DNA from: Reyranella sp. | GTDB lineage: Bacteria > Pseudomonadota > Alphaproteobacteria > Reyranellales > Reyranellaceae | DNA length: 42,095 bases | NCBI GenBank assembly: GCA_022844015.1 | Contig: JALHMO010000045.1 | Span: forward strand, 1 to 42,095 | Direction: 5' to 3' | Part shown: positions 1 through 7,183 of the stretch, piece after piece | Layout of the letters: every line of letters begins with the position of its first letter | Position numbering within the stretch: the stretch's first letter is position 1 | Translations under genes and position numbers: made by a program | The notes under the pieces: model-generated | Database searches by the model: none | Told to the model about the DNA's origin: nothing | The model's input: only the letters and a program-made list of their open reading frames with translations

Positions 1-36
1 TTTCGGCGATCGATGAGGTCGTTACCGCGAACTTTT

Positions 37-135
37 CTGTCGTCCTGAGCGCAGCGAAGGACCTCATCGCCGCTTGGTACGAGTGTATTTTGGAACTTCT
101 GGCGATGAGATCCTTCGCTGCGCTCAGGATGACAG
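37..135. repeat. Inverted repeat pair of the CCTGAGCGCAGCGAAGGA family
   Basis: The left arm 37-71 contains CCTGAGCGCAGCGAAGGA and the right arm 101-135 contains its reverse complement, TCCTTCGCTGCGCTCAGG. The arms pair over 35 bases around a 29-base loop. The same sequence recurs as a lone arm at 6761-6795 and as another inverted pair at 38478-38570, so this is a dispersed intergenic repeat rather than a gene-specific site. It could fold in RNA and may end transcription. Confidence 0.8.
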
Positions 136-162
136 GAGAGGGACGACAGAGTTCAATAAAGT

Positions 163-310
163 CACATCCTCTGAGGAGGCCGCGCAGCGGCCGTCTCGAA
201 GGATGGGCTGCACGCGAAAACGCCGAAACAGCGGTGTCGGAACACCCGCTGTGTTGCCGACCCTTCGAGACGCGGCCCTCCGGGCCGCTCCTCAGGGTGA
301 GGTCCCTTTG
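163..310. repeat. 148-bp dispersed intergenic repeat, copy 1
   Basis: The element begins with a CTGAGGAGGCCGCGCAGCGG block, contains CTCGAAGGATGGGC, and ends with CCCTTCGAGACGCGGC and CTCCTCAGGGTGAGGTCCC. Its two ends are inverted relative to each other, so it can fold into a long imperfect hairpin. A copy of nearly the same length and internal sequence is at 30679-30824, and a divergent relative is at 10393-10526. Confidence 0.8.
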
Positions 311-413
311 AAAGCCAGCGCCTATGAGCGCGCCGCTCCAGTGGCGGCTGGCCGCCTGCAGCAAGAGATGAATGCGCCACTGGAGTGGCGCGGTCCCAGC
401 GCACGAGAGCACC

Positions 414-1403
414 CTAGCCATCGCTGTGCCAGCAGGCGGCCCAGTGGCTGGGCCGCTTCTCCTGGTAGGACGGGCGCTCGCGGCGGCACAGGTCGTCGGC
501 GCGCTCGCAGCGCGGCGCGAAGGCGCAGCCGTCGGGCAGGTCGAACAGCGGCGGCACGATGCCGGGGATCTCCTGCAGGCGCTGGCCGACGCGCTCGACC
601 TCGCCACGCATCAGGTCGAGGCGCGGGATCGAGGCCAGCAGGCCCACGGTGTAGGGATGCAGCGGCCGGCCGAACAGCTCGCCGACCTCGGCCTCCTCGA
701 CCTTGCGGCCGGCATACATGACGATGACGCGCCGCGCCGTCTCGGCGACCACGCCGAGATCGTGGGTGATCAGGATGACGGCGGCGGCGAACTCGCGCTG
801 CAGCTCGACGATCAGCTCGAGGATCTGTGCCTGGATGGTGACGTCGAGCGCGGTCGTCGGCTCGTCGGCGATCAGCACCTTGGGATTGCAGGCGAGCGCC
901 ATGGCGATCATGGCGCGCTGGCGCATGCCGCCCGACAGCTGGTGCGGATACTCCTTGGCGCGCTGCCCGGGCTCGGGGATGCGCACCAGGTCGAGCATCT
1001 CGACGGCGCGCCTGAGCGCCGCCTTGCGGTCCATGTCGCGGTGCAGGATCAGCGCCTCGGCGATCTGCTTGCCGATGGTCATCACCGGGTTGAGCGAGGT
1101 CATCGGCTCCTGGAAGATCATCGAGATCTCGTTGCCGCGCACCCCGCGCATCTCCTCCTCGCTGAGCTTCAGGAGATCGCGGCCGGCGAGCCGCACGGCG
1201 CCCGAGACGATGCGGCCCGGCGGGTCGGGGATCAGGCGCATCAGCGACAGCGCCGTCATGCTCTTGCCGCAGCCCGATTCGCCGACGATCGCCAGGGTCT
1301 CGCCCGAGGCGACCGCGAAGTCGACGCCGTCGACCGCCTTGACGATGCCCTGCCGCGTGTAGAACCACGTGCCGAGGTCCTCGACCTCGAGGAGAGCGCT
1401 CAT
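414..1403 (-). CDS. ABC transporter ATP-binding protein, dipeptide/oligopeptide type (DppD/OppD-like)
   Basis: This is the cytoplasmic ATPase of a peptide-, nickel- or opine-type importer. In the 329-residue reading it has Walker A GESGCGKS at 41-48, a Q-loop glutamine at about 98, the LSGGM signature at 156-160 and Walker B VLIADEP at 176-182. The cysteine-containing C-terminal segment ([15 protein letters not shown]) is the oligo_HPY extension of this family. The ATG at 1403 was chosen because it overlaps the stop of the upstream permease in an ATGA arrangement; the longer open frame upstream runs antisense-like through the permease. It is the last gene of the operon. These importers often carry a second ATPase (DppF/OppF), and none is seen downstream, so it may act as a homodimer or with a partner encoded elsewhere. 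The substrate cannot be read from sequence. Confidence 0.93.
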   Translation of the reverse strand: MSALLEVEDLGTWFYTRQGIVKAVDGVDFAVASGETLAIVGESGCGKSMTALSLMRLIPDPPGRIVSGAVRLAGRDLLKLSEEEMRGVRGNEISMIFQEPMTSLNPVMTIGKQIAEALILHRDMDRKAALRRAVEMLDLVRIPEPGQRAKEYPHQLSGGMRQRAMIAMALACNPKVLIADEPTTALDVTIQAQILELIVELQREFAAAVILITHDLGVVAETARRVIVMYAGRKVEEAEVGELFGRPLHPYTVGLLASIPRLDLMRGEVERVGQRLQEIPGIVPPLFDLPDGCAFAPRCERADDLCRRERPSYQEKRPSHWAACWHSDG

Positions 1404-2293
1404 GTACGCTCTCTCGGGTCGAAGATGTCGCGCAGGGCGTCGCCCAGCAGGTTGGTGCCGAACACCGTGAGGCTGATGGCGACGCCGGGGAAGACGACAA
1501 GCCACGGCGCCGTGCGCACGTACTCGGCGGCCGACTCCGACAGCATGCGGCCCCACGACGGGTAGGGCTCGGGAATGCCGAGGCCGAGGAAGGACAGCGA
1601 CGCCTCGGTCAGGATGGCCGAGCCGAGCTGCGCCGTCGCCAAAACGATGAGCGGCGCCATGGTGTTGGGCAGCACGTGGCGGACGGCGATCCGGACCTCG
1701 CCCATGCCGACCGCACGCGCCGCCTCGACGAACGGCTGCTCGCGCAGCGACAGCGTGCTGGAGCGGACGACGCGGGCCACGTTCGGCACCAGGGCGACGG
1801 AGATGGCGATGATGGTGTTCTCGAGCGACGGGCCGAGCGAGGCCGCCATGACCAGCGCCAGGACGAGCAGCGGCAGGGCCTGCATGATGTCCATCAGGCG
1901 CTGCATCGCCAGGTCGAACCAGCCGCCCAGGAAGCCGCTGGCCAACCCGATCACGATGCCGGCCGCGAAGCCCAGCGCCGTGGCACCGGCGGCGACCGCC
2001 AGCGAGATGCGGGCGCCGTAGACGATGCGGCTGAACATGTCGCGGCCCATGAAATCGGCGCCGAGCCAGAAGGTGCCGCCGGGCGCCGCCAGCGACGCCT
2101 TCGAGTTGGTCGACAGCGGATCGATCGGGGCGATGACGTTGGCGAACGCCGCGGTCAGCACGAAGACGATGACGATGATCCCGCCGACCGCGCCGAGCGG
2201 GTAGCGCCGCGCCAGGTGGGCAGCCTGGCTCCAGGAGCCCGTGACGTTGGCGCCGGCGCGGGCGAGTGCAGCGTCATGGTCGATGCTGGCCAT
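1400..2293 (-). CDS. ABC transporter permease, DppC/OppC-like
   Basis: This 297-residue inner-membrane permease belongs to the binding-protein-dependent transport family. A cytoplasmic N-terminus precedes a first membrane helix around residues 33-52, and the periplasmic segment after it has the family's typical [15 protein letters not shown] motif. Further helices follow. The EAA loop that contacts the ATPase is seen as [21 protein letters not shown]. It pairs with the DppB-like permease encoded immediately upstream. Its ATG lies 6 bases after that permease's stop, and its own TGA overlaps the ATPase start by 4 bases, so the genes are translationally coupled. Confidence 0.94.
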   Translation of the reverse strand: MASIDHDAALARAGANVTGSWSQAAHLARRYPLGAVGGIIVIVFVLTAAFANVIAPIDPLSTNSKASLAAPGGTFWLGADFMGRDMFSRIVYGARISLAVAAGATALGFAAGIVIGLASGFLGGWFDLAMQRLMDIMQALPLLVLALVMAASLGPSLENTIIAISVALVPNVARVVRSSTLSLREQPFVEAARAVGMGEVRIAVRHVLPNTMAPLIVLATAQLGSAILTEASLSFLGLGIPEPYPSWGRMLSESAAEYVRTAPWLVVFPGVAISLTVFGTNLLGDALRDIFDPRERT

Positions 2294-2299
2294 GATCCC

Positions 2300-3247
2300 T
2301 CAATCTGCGTACTTGATGCGGGGGTCGAGCGCCATGTAGGCCATGTCGACCAGGAAATTCACCGTCACGACGATGAAGGCGATCAGCATCACCAGGTTCT
2401 GCACGATCGGGTAGTCGCGCCACAGGATAGCCTCGACCAGGAAGCGCGCGACGCCGGGGATGTTGAACACGGTCTCGGTGACGATCAGGCCGCCGATCAG
2501 GAACGCCGCCTCGATGCCGATGATGGTGACGACGGGCAGCAGGGCGTTGCGCAGAGCGTGCTGGTAGTTCACCGCGGTCTGCGACGCGCCCTTGGAGCGG
2601 GCGGTGCGGATGTAATCCTGGCGCAGCACCTCGAGCATCGACGAGCGGGTGAGCCGCATGATCAGCGCCGAGCTGCGGAAGCCGACGGCGGCCGCCGGGA
2701 CGCTCAGCAGGAGCATCTCGTCGAGCAGGCTGCGCGGCTCGTTGGTGTAGATGGGGATCACGCCGAACCACTGGACCGACGCCATGAGGATCAGCAGCGC
2801 CAGCCAGAACGACGGCAGGGACAGGCCGCTGAGGCTCATCACGCGCAGGAAGTAGTCGAGGCCGGTGTTCTGGCGCACCGCGCTGATGACCCCGAGCGGC
2901 ACGCCGAGGATCACCGAGTAGATCAGCGCCAGCAGGGCGAGCTTGGCGCTGACCGGGATGCGCGGGGCGATCTCCTCGATCGCCGGCCGCTCCGAGACGT
3001 AGGCGAACCCGAGGTCGCCGCGGAACAGGCCGCCGATCCATTGCAGGTACTGCTCGAAGATCGGCCGGTCGAGGCCGAGCTCGCCGACGATCTTGGCCTT
3101 CTCGTCGGCCGAGACGATGCCCGCCGAGTCGACCAGGATGTCGGCGATGTTGCCCGGGACGAGGCGCAGCATGACGAAGATGAGCACCGACATCCCGAAC
3201 AGCGTCAGGATCATCAGGAGCACACGCCGCGTCAGGTAGGCTCCCAT
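2300..3247 (-). CDS. ABC transporter permease, DppB/OppB-like
   Basis: The first permease of the importer has 315 residues. It starts MGAYLTRRVLLMILTLFG, where arginines precede the first helix as is usual for DppB. A large periplasmic loop follows, with the family segment RLVPGNIADI and then a GLDRPIFEQYLQWIGGLFRGD-type stretch. The EAA loop reads DYIRTARSKGASQTAVNYQH, and the end (DPRIKYAD) is the typical DPRI motif. It lies 27 bases downstream of the binding-protein gene and 6 bases upstream of the second permease. The layout supports a binding protein-permease-permease-ATPase transcript. Confidence 0.94.
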   Translation of the reverse strand: MGAYLTRRVLLMILTLFGMSVLIFVMLRLVPGNIADILVDSAGIVSADEKAKIVGELGLDRPIFEQYLQWIGGLFRGDLGFAYVSERPAIEEIAPRIPVSAKLALLALIYSVILGVPLGVISAVRQNTGLDYFLRVMSLSGLSLPSFWLALLILMASVQWFGVIPIYTNEPRSLLDEMLLLSVPAAAVGFRSSALIMRLTRSSMLEVLRQDYIRTARSKGASQTAVNYQHALRNALLPVVTIIGIEAAFLIGGLIVTETVFNIPGVARFLVEAILWRDYPIVQNLVMLIAFIVVTVNFLVDMAYMALDPRIKYAD

Positions 3248-3274
3248 CGAATTCGTCCCGGGCCGCCGGCGCGT

Positions 3275-4873
3275 CTACTTGTCCAGCCAGGCGCTCTCGA
3301 AGCGCCAGCCGTTGTAGATGCTGTTGTCCTGCAGCGTCAGCCCCTTGACGAAGGACTGCATGCAGGTGTTGGCGACGTTGTGCAGGATGGTCGGCCGGGC
3401 CGCGTCCTTGTTCAGGATGGTCTCGATCTCGGCCACCAGCTTCATGCGCTTGGCCTTGTCGGCCTCGGACGATTGCTGGACGATCAGCTTGTCGACCTCG
3501 GGATTGCTGTAGCCGGTGTAGTTGCGGCTCGACGTGCTGTAGAAATTCTCGAAGAACATCACGTCGGGATCGTCGACGCCCGCGCCGGTCAGGTTGAGGC
3601 CGATCTGGTAGTTCTTCTGCTGGACCCGGGTGAACCAGACCGTCGTGTCGATCGGGTCGAGCTCGCCGTCGATGTAGATCTTCTTCAGCTGGTCGATCAG
3701 GATGACCGCCGGATCGCGGTAGATGGCGATGTTGCGCGTCGCCACCTTGACCTTGAGCGGCTTGTCGGGACCGTAGCCCAGGCTCTGCATGATCTTCTGC
3801 GCGTCGGCGACGTTCTTGGCCGTGTCGGGCCCGTAGCCCGGCAGCTTGGCGAGCTCTTCCGACGACATGCCCCACACGCCGGCCGGCGGCGGCTGCATGG
3901 CGGCGCCGACCAGGTCGTTGCCCTGGGCGAGGATGTCGCTGAACGGCTTGCGGTCGATCGCCAGCACCAGCGCCTCGCGGATCCTGGGGTTGTCGAACGG
4001 CTCCTTCTCGCGATTGACGATCAGGTTGGAGCGCACGTTCTGGGGCCGCGCGATGCAGACCGCGCTGGGCGCCTGGCTCTTGACGTCCTTGAGCAGCGGG
4101 AAGGTGATGTCGGAGTCGAACGTCAGGTCGAACTCGCCGGCCACGAAGCCCAGCACGCGCGTGCTGCGGTTAGGGACGATCTTGAACTCGATGCCGTCGA
4201 GATAAGGCAGGCCCTTCTTCCAGTAATCGGCGTTGCGGACGAGCTTGATCGACTCGTTTCGCTTGAAGTCGACCACCTTGAACGGGCCGGTGCCGATCGG
4301 CTTGGATCGCATGGCGCGGCCGTCGACGTGGCAGGAGTAAACGGGCGTGTAGCCCGACGCCAGCATCGACAGGAACGACGGCTGCGGCCGCCCGAGATGG
4401 AAGGTGACCTCGGTCGGCGACCCCACGGTCGTCTCCTTGAGGTTCATGTACCAGACCTGGCGCGGGTTCTTGCGGATCAGGTCCTTGGTCTTGTCGTCCT
4501 TGCCGATCAGCGCATCGAAGGTGCACTTGACGTCGTCGGCCGAGAACGGCTTGCCGTCGTGCCACTTCACGCCGGAGCGCAGCTTGAAGGTGAGCTTGGT
4601 CCTGTCGGCGTTCCACGACCAGCTCTCGGCCAGGTCGGGCACGATGTTGTCGGGCGAGTTGATCTTGTCCTTCGGATCGAACACGACGAGGTTGTTGAAC
4701 ACCGGCATGAACGGCATGATCGTCGAGATCGTCGCCTCCTCGTGGATCGAGGCGCTCGGCGGGTTGTCGCGATGCGTGACCTTGAGCGTGCCGCCCTGCT
4801 TCTGGGCGAAGGCGGGACCTGCGACCGCGACAGCGGCGATCATCCCGGCCACGATGGCCAGACTCTTACGCAT
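3275..4873 (-). CDS. ABC transporter substrate-binding protein, family 5
   Basis: This periplasmic receptor of the importer has 532 residues in the chosen reading. The start at 4873 gives a clean Sec signal peptide (MRKSLAIVAGMIAAVAVAGP, cleavage after AFA) and sits behind a strong GGAGGAA ribosome site; the longer open frame adds a hydrophilic leader that makes no sense for export. Family 5 features include DLAESWSWNADRTKLTFKLR, the VKWHDGKPFSADDV block and the GTGPFKVVDF segment. The length matches peptide/opine/nickel-binding proteins. It is the first gene of the transporter and presumably the best expressed. The ligand is unknown. Confidence 0.94.
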   Translation of the reverse strand: MRKSLAIVAGMIAAVAVAGPAFAQKQGGTLKVTHRDNPPSASIHEEATISTIMPFMPVFNNLVVFDPKDKINSPDNIVPDLAESWSWNADRTKLTFKLRSGVKWHDGKPFSADDVKCTFDALIGKDDKTKDLIRKNPRQVWYMNLKETTVGSPTEVTFHLGRPQPSFLSMLASGYTPVYSCHVDGRAMRSKPIGTGPFKVVDFKRNESIKLVRNADYWKKGLPYLDGIEFKIVPNRSTRVLGFVAGEFDLTFDSDITFPLLKDVKSQAPSAVCIARPQNVRSNLIVNREKEPFDNPRIREALVLAIDRKPFSDILAQGNDLVGAAMQPPPAGVWGMSSEELAKLPGYGPDTAKNVADAQKIMQSLGYGPDKPLKVKVATRNIAIYRDPAVILIDQLKKIYIDGELDPIDTTVWFTRVQQKNYQIGLNLTGAGVDDPDVMFFENFYSTSSRNYTGYSNPEVDKLIVQQSSEADKAKRMKLVAEIETILNKDAARPTILHNVANTCMQSFVKGLTLQDNSIYNGWRFESAWLDK

Positions 4874-4976
4874 ACTCAATTCCTCCCAGGTTCGCGCCGT
4901 TGTCGGCGCTCGTTCGTCCCCGTTTGACCCGAAGCTATACACATCCTGTGCGATGGCCAAGAGGCAATGCGAGGGT

Positions 4977-5408
4977 CTAGCCCGCCGGAGCCGGCGGCCC
5001 CTTGAGCTCGATCTGGTTGCCTTCGGGGTCGTGGAAGTAGACCGACGGCCCGGTGCCCTCGGCGCCGTAGCGCTGGAAGGTCTCGCCGACCGCGATGCCG
5101 AGCGGGCCGAGGCGGGCTTCGATCGCCGCCCGGTCGAACGGCTCGATGCGGAAGCACAGGTGATCCATGTTGGGCGACTGCGACGTGGCCCCCTGCGACG
5201 TGGGCGCCTCGGACGCAGCCGCCTGCGGCCCGGCGTCGCTCAGGATCAGGTCGAGCATCGAGGCGCCGGCCCGCATCTGCACCAGGTTGATGCGGTCGAG
5301 CCGGCGTTCGACGTTGAAGCCCAGCGCCTGCTCGTAGAAGCGGATCATGGCCGCCAGATCGCGGACGCGCAGCACGACGTGATCGATTCGTTCGACATGG
5401 AAGGTCAT
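4977..5408 (-). CDS. VOC family (glyoxalase/dioxygenase superfamily) protein
   Basis: A 143-residue protein with the beta-alpha-beta-beta-beta fold of vicinal-oxygen-chelate enzymes. It starts with RIDHVVLRVRDLAAMIRFYE, and the second half has MDHLCFRIE and FHDPEGNQIEL. Likely metal ligands are His10, His83 and Glu134, the set used by glyoxalase I-type members. A Ser/Thr/Ala-rich insert at about residues 59-78 (APTSQGATSQS) is a small in-frame expansion. It is encoded 103 bases upstream of the importer on the same strand and diverges from the aldolase gene at 5450. The substrate is unknown. Confidence 0.88.
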   Translation of the reverse strand: MTFHVERIDHVVLRVRDLAAMIRFYEQALGFNVERRLDRINLVQMRAGASMLDLILSDAGPQAAASEAPTSQGATSQSPNMDHLCFRIEPFDRAAIEARLGPLGIAVGETFQRYGAEGTGPSVYFHDPEGNQIELKGPPAPAG

Positions 5409-5449
5409 GGCGTCTAGCCTGTCGCAAAAGCCAATCTGGAGGAGAGAGC

Positions 5450-6235
5450 ATGGCGCAGGCGATCAACGCCGCCAAGGCACGATTGCGCAAGGGCGAGCTG
5501 GCGCTCGGCATCGGCGTCCGCCTGGTCCGCAACGTCGACATCATCAAGGTCATGAAGGCGGCCGGCTTCGACTGGCTGTTCCTCGACCTCGAGCACGGCT
5601 CCATGTCGATCGAGACGGCGTGCGAGATCGCCACCGCCTCGCAGGATTCCGGCATCGCGCCGATCGTGCGCGTGCCCTACGGCGAGCTCACCATGGCGAC
5701 CCGGGTGCTCGACGGCGGCGCGCTGGGCGTCGTGATCCCGCACGTCGACACGGCCGAGGAGGCGCGCGAGATCGCCGACAAGCTGCGCTATCCGCCGCGC
5801 GGCCATCGCTCGGTGGGCGGCGGCCAGGCGCAGTTCGACTACGCCCCGATGCCGCTCGGCGAGATGACCCGGGCGATCGACGACAACACGCTGGTCACGG
5901 TGATGATCGAGACGCCCAGGGCGGTCGAGAACGCCGAGGCGATCGCCGCCGTGCCCGGCATCGACTGCCTGCTGATGGGCTCGAGCGATCTGTCGATGGA
6001 GCTCGGTATCCCGGGCGAGAACGGCCATCCCAGGATCCAGGCCGCCGCCGACACGCTTGTCGCCGCCTGCACGAAGCACGGCAAATGGGCCGGCATGGGC
6101 GGCGCCTACGGCGAGGACCTGCTGAAGCTCTACATCGGCAAGGGCATGAAGCTGGTGCTGGCCGGCAACGACCTCCCCATGCTGACCGCCGCCGCCCGCG
6201 CCCACCAGGCCAAGGTGCGCGCGCTGGCGGGATGA
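5450..6235 (+). CDS. HpcH/HpaI aldolase/citrate lyase family protein
   Basis: A 261-residue class II (divalent-metal) aldolase of the 2,4-dihydroxyhept-2-enedioate aldolase type, which reversibly cleaves 4-hydroxy-2-oxo acids to pyruvate and an aldehyde. The signature DWLFLDLEHGSMSIE puts the catalytic base at His49. Arg75 in PIVRVP, Glu154 in MIETPRA and Asp180 in GSSDLSMELG match the phosphate/pyruvate and metal sites of HpaI. The ATG at 5450 follows a GGAGGAGAG ribosome site. It is transcribed away from the VOC gene, with only 41 bases between the starts, so the promoters must overlap. The exact substrate is not determined. Confidence 0.92.
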   Translation: MAQAINAAKARLRKGELALGIGVRLVRNVDIIKVMKAAGFDWLFLDLEHGSMSIETACEIATASQDSGIAPIVRVPYGELTMATRVLDGGALGVVIPHVDTAEEAREIADKLRYPPRGHRSVGGGQAQFDYAPMPLGEMTRAIDDNTLVTVMIETPRAVENAEAIAAVPGIDCLLMGSSDLSMELGIPGENGHPRIQAAADTLVAACTKHGKWAGMGGAYGEDLLKLYIGKGMKLVLAGNDLPMLTAAARAHQAKVRALAG

Positions 6236-6284
6236 GGCCTACCCCCGTCAAAGGGGCCTGAGCCGTAGGCTGAGCCTCTCTCAT

Positions 6285-6335
6285 GTCATCCTGAGCAAAG
6301 GCGCTTGCTTCGCAAGCGCCTTTGCTCAGGATGAC
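6285..6335. terminator. Perfect 24-bp stem hairpin between convergent genes
   Basis: Bases 6285-6308 are exactly complementary to 6312-6335 around a 3-base TTC loop. The hairpin lies between the plus-strand aldolase and the minus-strand GIY-YIG gene, where a bidirectional terminator is expected. There is no T-run, so termination is inferred. The outer bases (CATCCTGAGC) share the core of the dispersed repeats seen elsewhere in this window. Confidence 0.6.
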
Positions 6336-6345
6336 TGGGCTCCGC

Positions 6346-6660
6346 TCAGGACGACCGGAGAGATGAGCCTGGCTCCCGAGGCATCAGGTCCTTCCAGTCG
6401 GGATTGGCGGCGCGGACCAGCTCGTTCTTGCGGATTCGTTTCCATCCCTTGAGCTGCTTCTCCCGGGTGATGGCGTCAGTGGGGTCTTCGTATTCCTCGA
6501 CATGGACCAATCGGGTCACGCGATACTTCCTGACGAAATCGCTGCCCATTCCGGCTCGATGCTCGAACACCCGTCGGCCGATATCGTTGGTCACTCCGAT
6601 GTACATCGTGCTGAGCGAAGTACTCGTCATGATGTAGACGAAGTAGCGACGGTCGCCCAT
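6346..6660 (-). CDS. GIY-YIG nuclease family protein
   Basis: A 104-residue single-domain protein of the UPF0213/YhbQ-like GIY-YIG group. The motif is present as YFVYIMTS at residues 6-13 and then MYIGVTNDIGRRVFEHR. Arg30, His34 and Glu67 (in DAITREKQLKGWKR) fit the catalytic arginine and metal-binding glutamate of the fold. The family is common next to intergenic palindromes in alphaproteobacteria. Here it stands alone between a hairpin and the tandem-repeat region. A DNA-nicking role is inferred from the fold; no partner gene is adjacent. Confidence 0.9.
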   Translation of the reverse strand: MGDRRYFVYIMTSTSLSTMYIGVTNDIGRRVFEHRAGMGSDFVRKYRVTRLVHVEEYEDPTDAITREKQLKGWKRIRKNELVRAANPDWKDLMPREPGSSLRSS

Positions 6661-6800
6661 GGCTCACCCATGTCATTCCAAGTGAAGCCAAGCATCTCTA
6701 TTGGTCGGTTGCAAGCCCTGCCCGAATCTCTCCCGAATATCAACTGCGTGCCCGGCAGACGGCGATGAGATCCTTCGCTGCGCTCAGGATGACAAGAGGG
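6661..6800. repeat. Non-coding spacer with a single repeat arm
   Basis: No gene is recognisable between the GIY-YIG start and the tandem array. At 6761-6795 there is one arm of the repeat family, containing TCCTTCGCTGCGCTCAGGAT, nearly identical to 101-135. The array starts 5 bases after it, so the arm may mark an older insertion next to which the array grew. Confidence 0.6.
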
Positions 6801-7175
6801 GGCGGCGCCTCCCTTCGGCTACAGAGGCGGCGCCTCCCTTCGGCTACAGAGGCGTCGCCTCCCTTCGGCTACGGAGGCGTCGCCTCCCTTCGACTACAGA
6901 GGCGGCGCTTCCCTTCGACAGCAGAGGCGGCGCCTCCCTTCGACTACAGAGGCGGCGCCTCCCTTCGACTACAGAGGCGGCGCCTCCCTTCGACTACAGA
7001 GGCGTCGTCTCCCTTCGACTACAGAGGCGGCGCCTCCCTTCGACTACAGAGGCGGCGCCTCCCTTCGACTACAGAGGCGGCGCCTCCCTTCGACTACAGA
7101 GGCGTCGTCTCCCTTCGACAGCAGAGGCGGTGCTTCCTTTCGACAGCAGAGAGGGCGGCGCTTCCCTTCCAGGGA
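6801..7175. repeat. 25-bp tandem repeat array (14 full units plus a degenerate one)
   Basis: Units of 25 bases begin with GGCGGCGCCTCCCTTCGACT and end ACAGA. They run head to tail from 6801 to 7150, followed by a degenerate copy to about 7175. Unit variants include GGCGTCGTCT starts and AGCAGA ends. Units 6-9 (6926-7025) and 10-13 (7026-7125) form two nearly identical 100-base blocks, each three standard units plus one GTCGTCT unit, which is a higher-order duplication. Each junction has GCCTC and GAGGC inverted around the unit core, so many small hairpins are possible. The array ends 8 bases before the stop of the decarboxylase-like gene at 7184. Confidence 0.95.
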
Positions 7176-7183
7176 CGGAACGA

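Larger units (their letters stand above)
1..413. repeat. Gene-free left edge made of two intergenic repeat elements
   Basis: No credible gene lies here; the open frames are arginine/proline-rich and have no family resemblance. The stretch holds an inverted pair (37-71 against 101-135, 35-base arms with about two mismatches) and a longer element at 163-310 that recurs near 30.7 kb. A second oligopeptide-type ATPase gene, which often follows genes like the one ending at 414, is not present here. Confidence 0.7.

Noticed and set aside
74..721. A 215-codon frame at the left edge
   Set aside because: It covers repeat elements and the antisense of the ATPase gene, and is Arg/Ala-rich without any motif.
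1676..4927. A very long plus-strand open frame (over 1000 codons) opposite the transporter genes
   Set aside because: It is an antisense shadow of the two permeases and binding protein in GC-rich DNA; its product is rich in Arg/His/Asp repeats and has no domain resemblance.
6801..7175. A CRISPR array
   Set aside because: The units are directly contiguous with no unique spacers and no cas genes are nearby; it is a simple tandem repeat.
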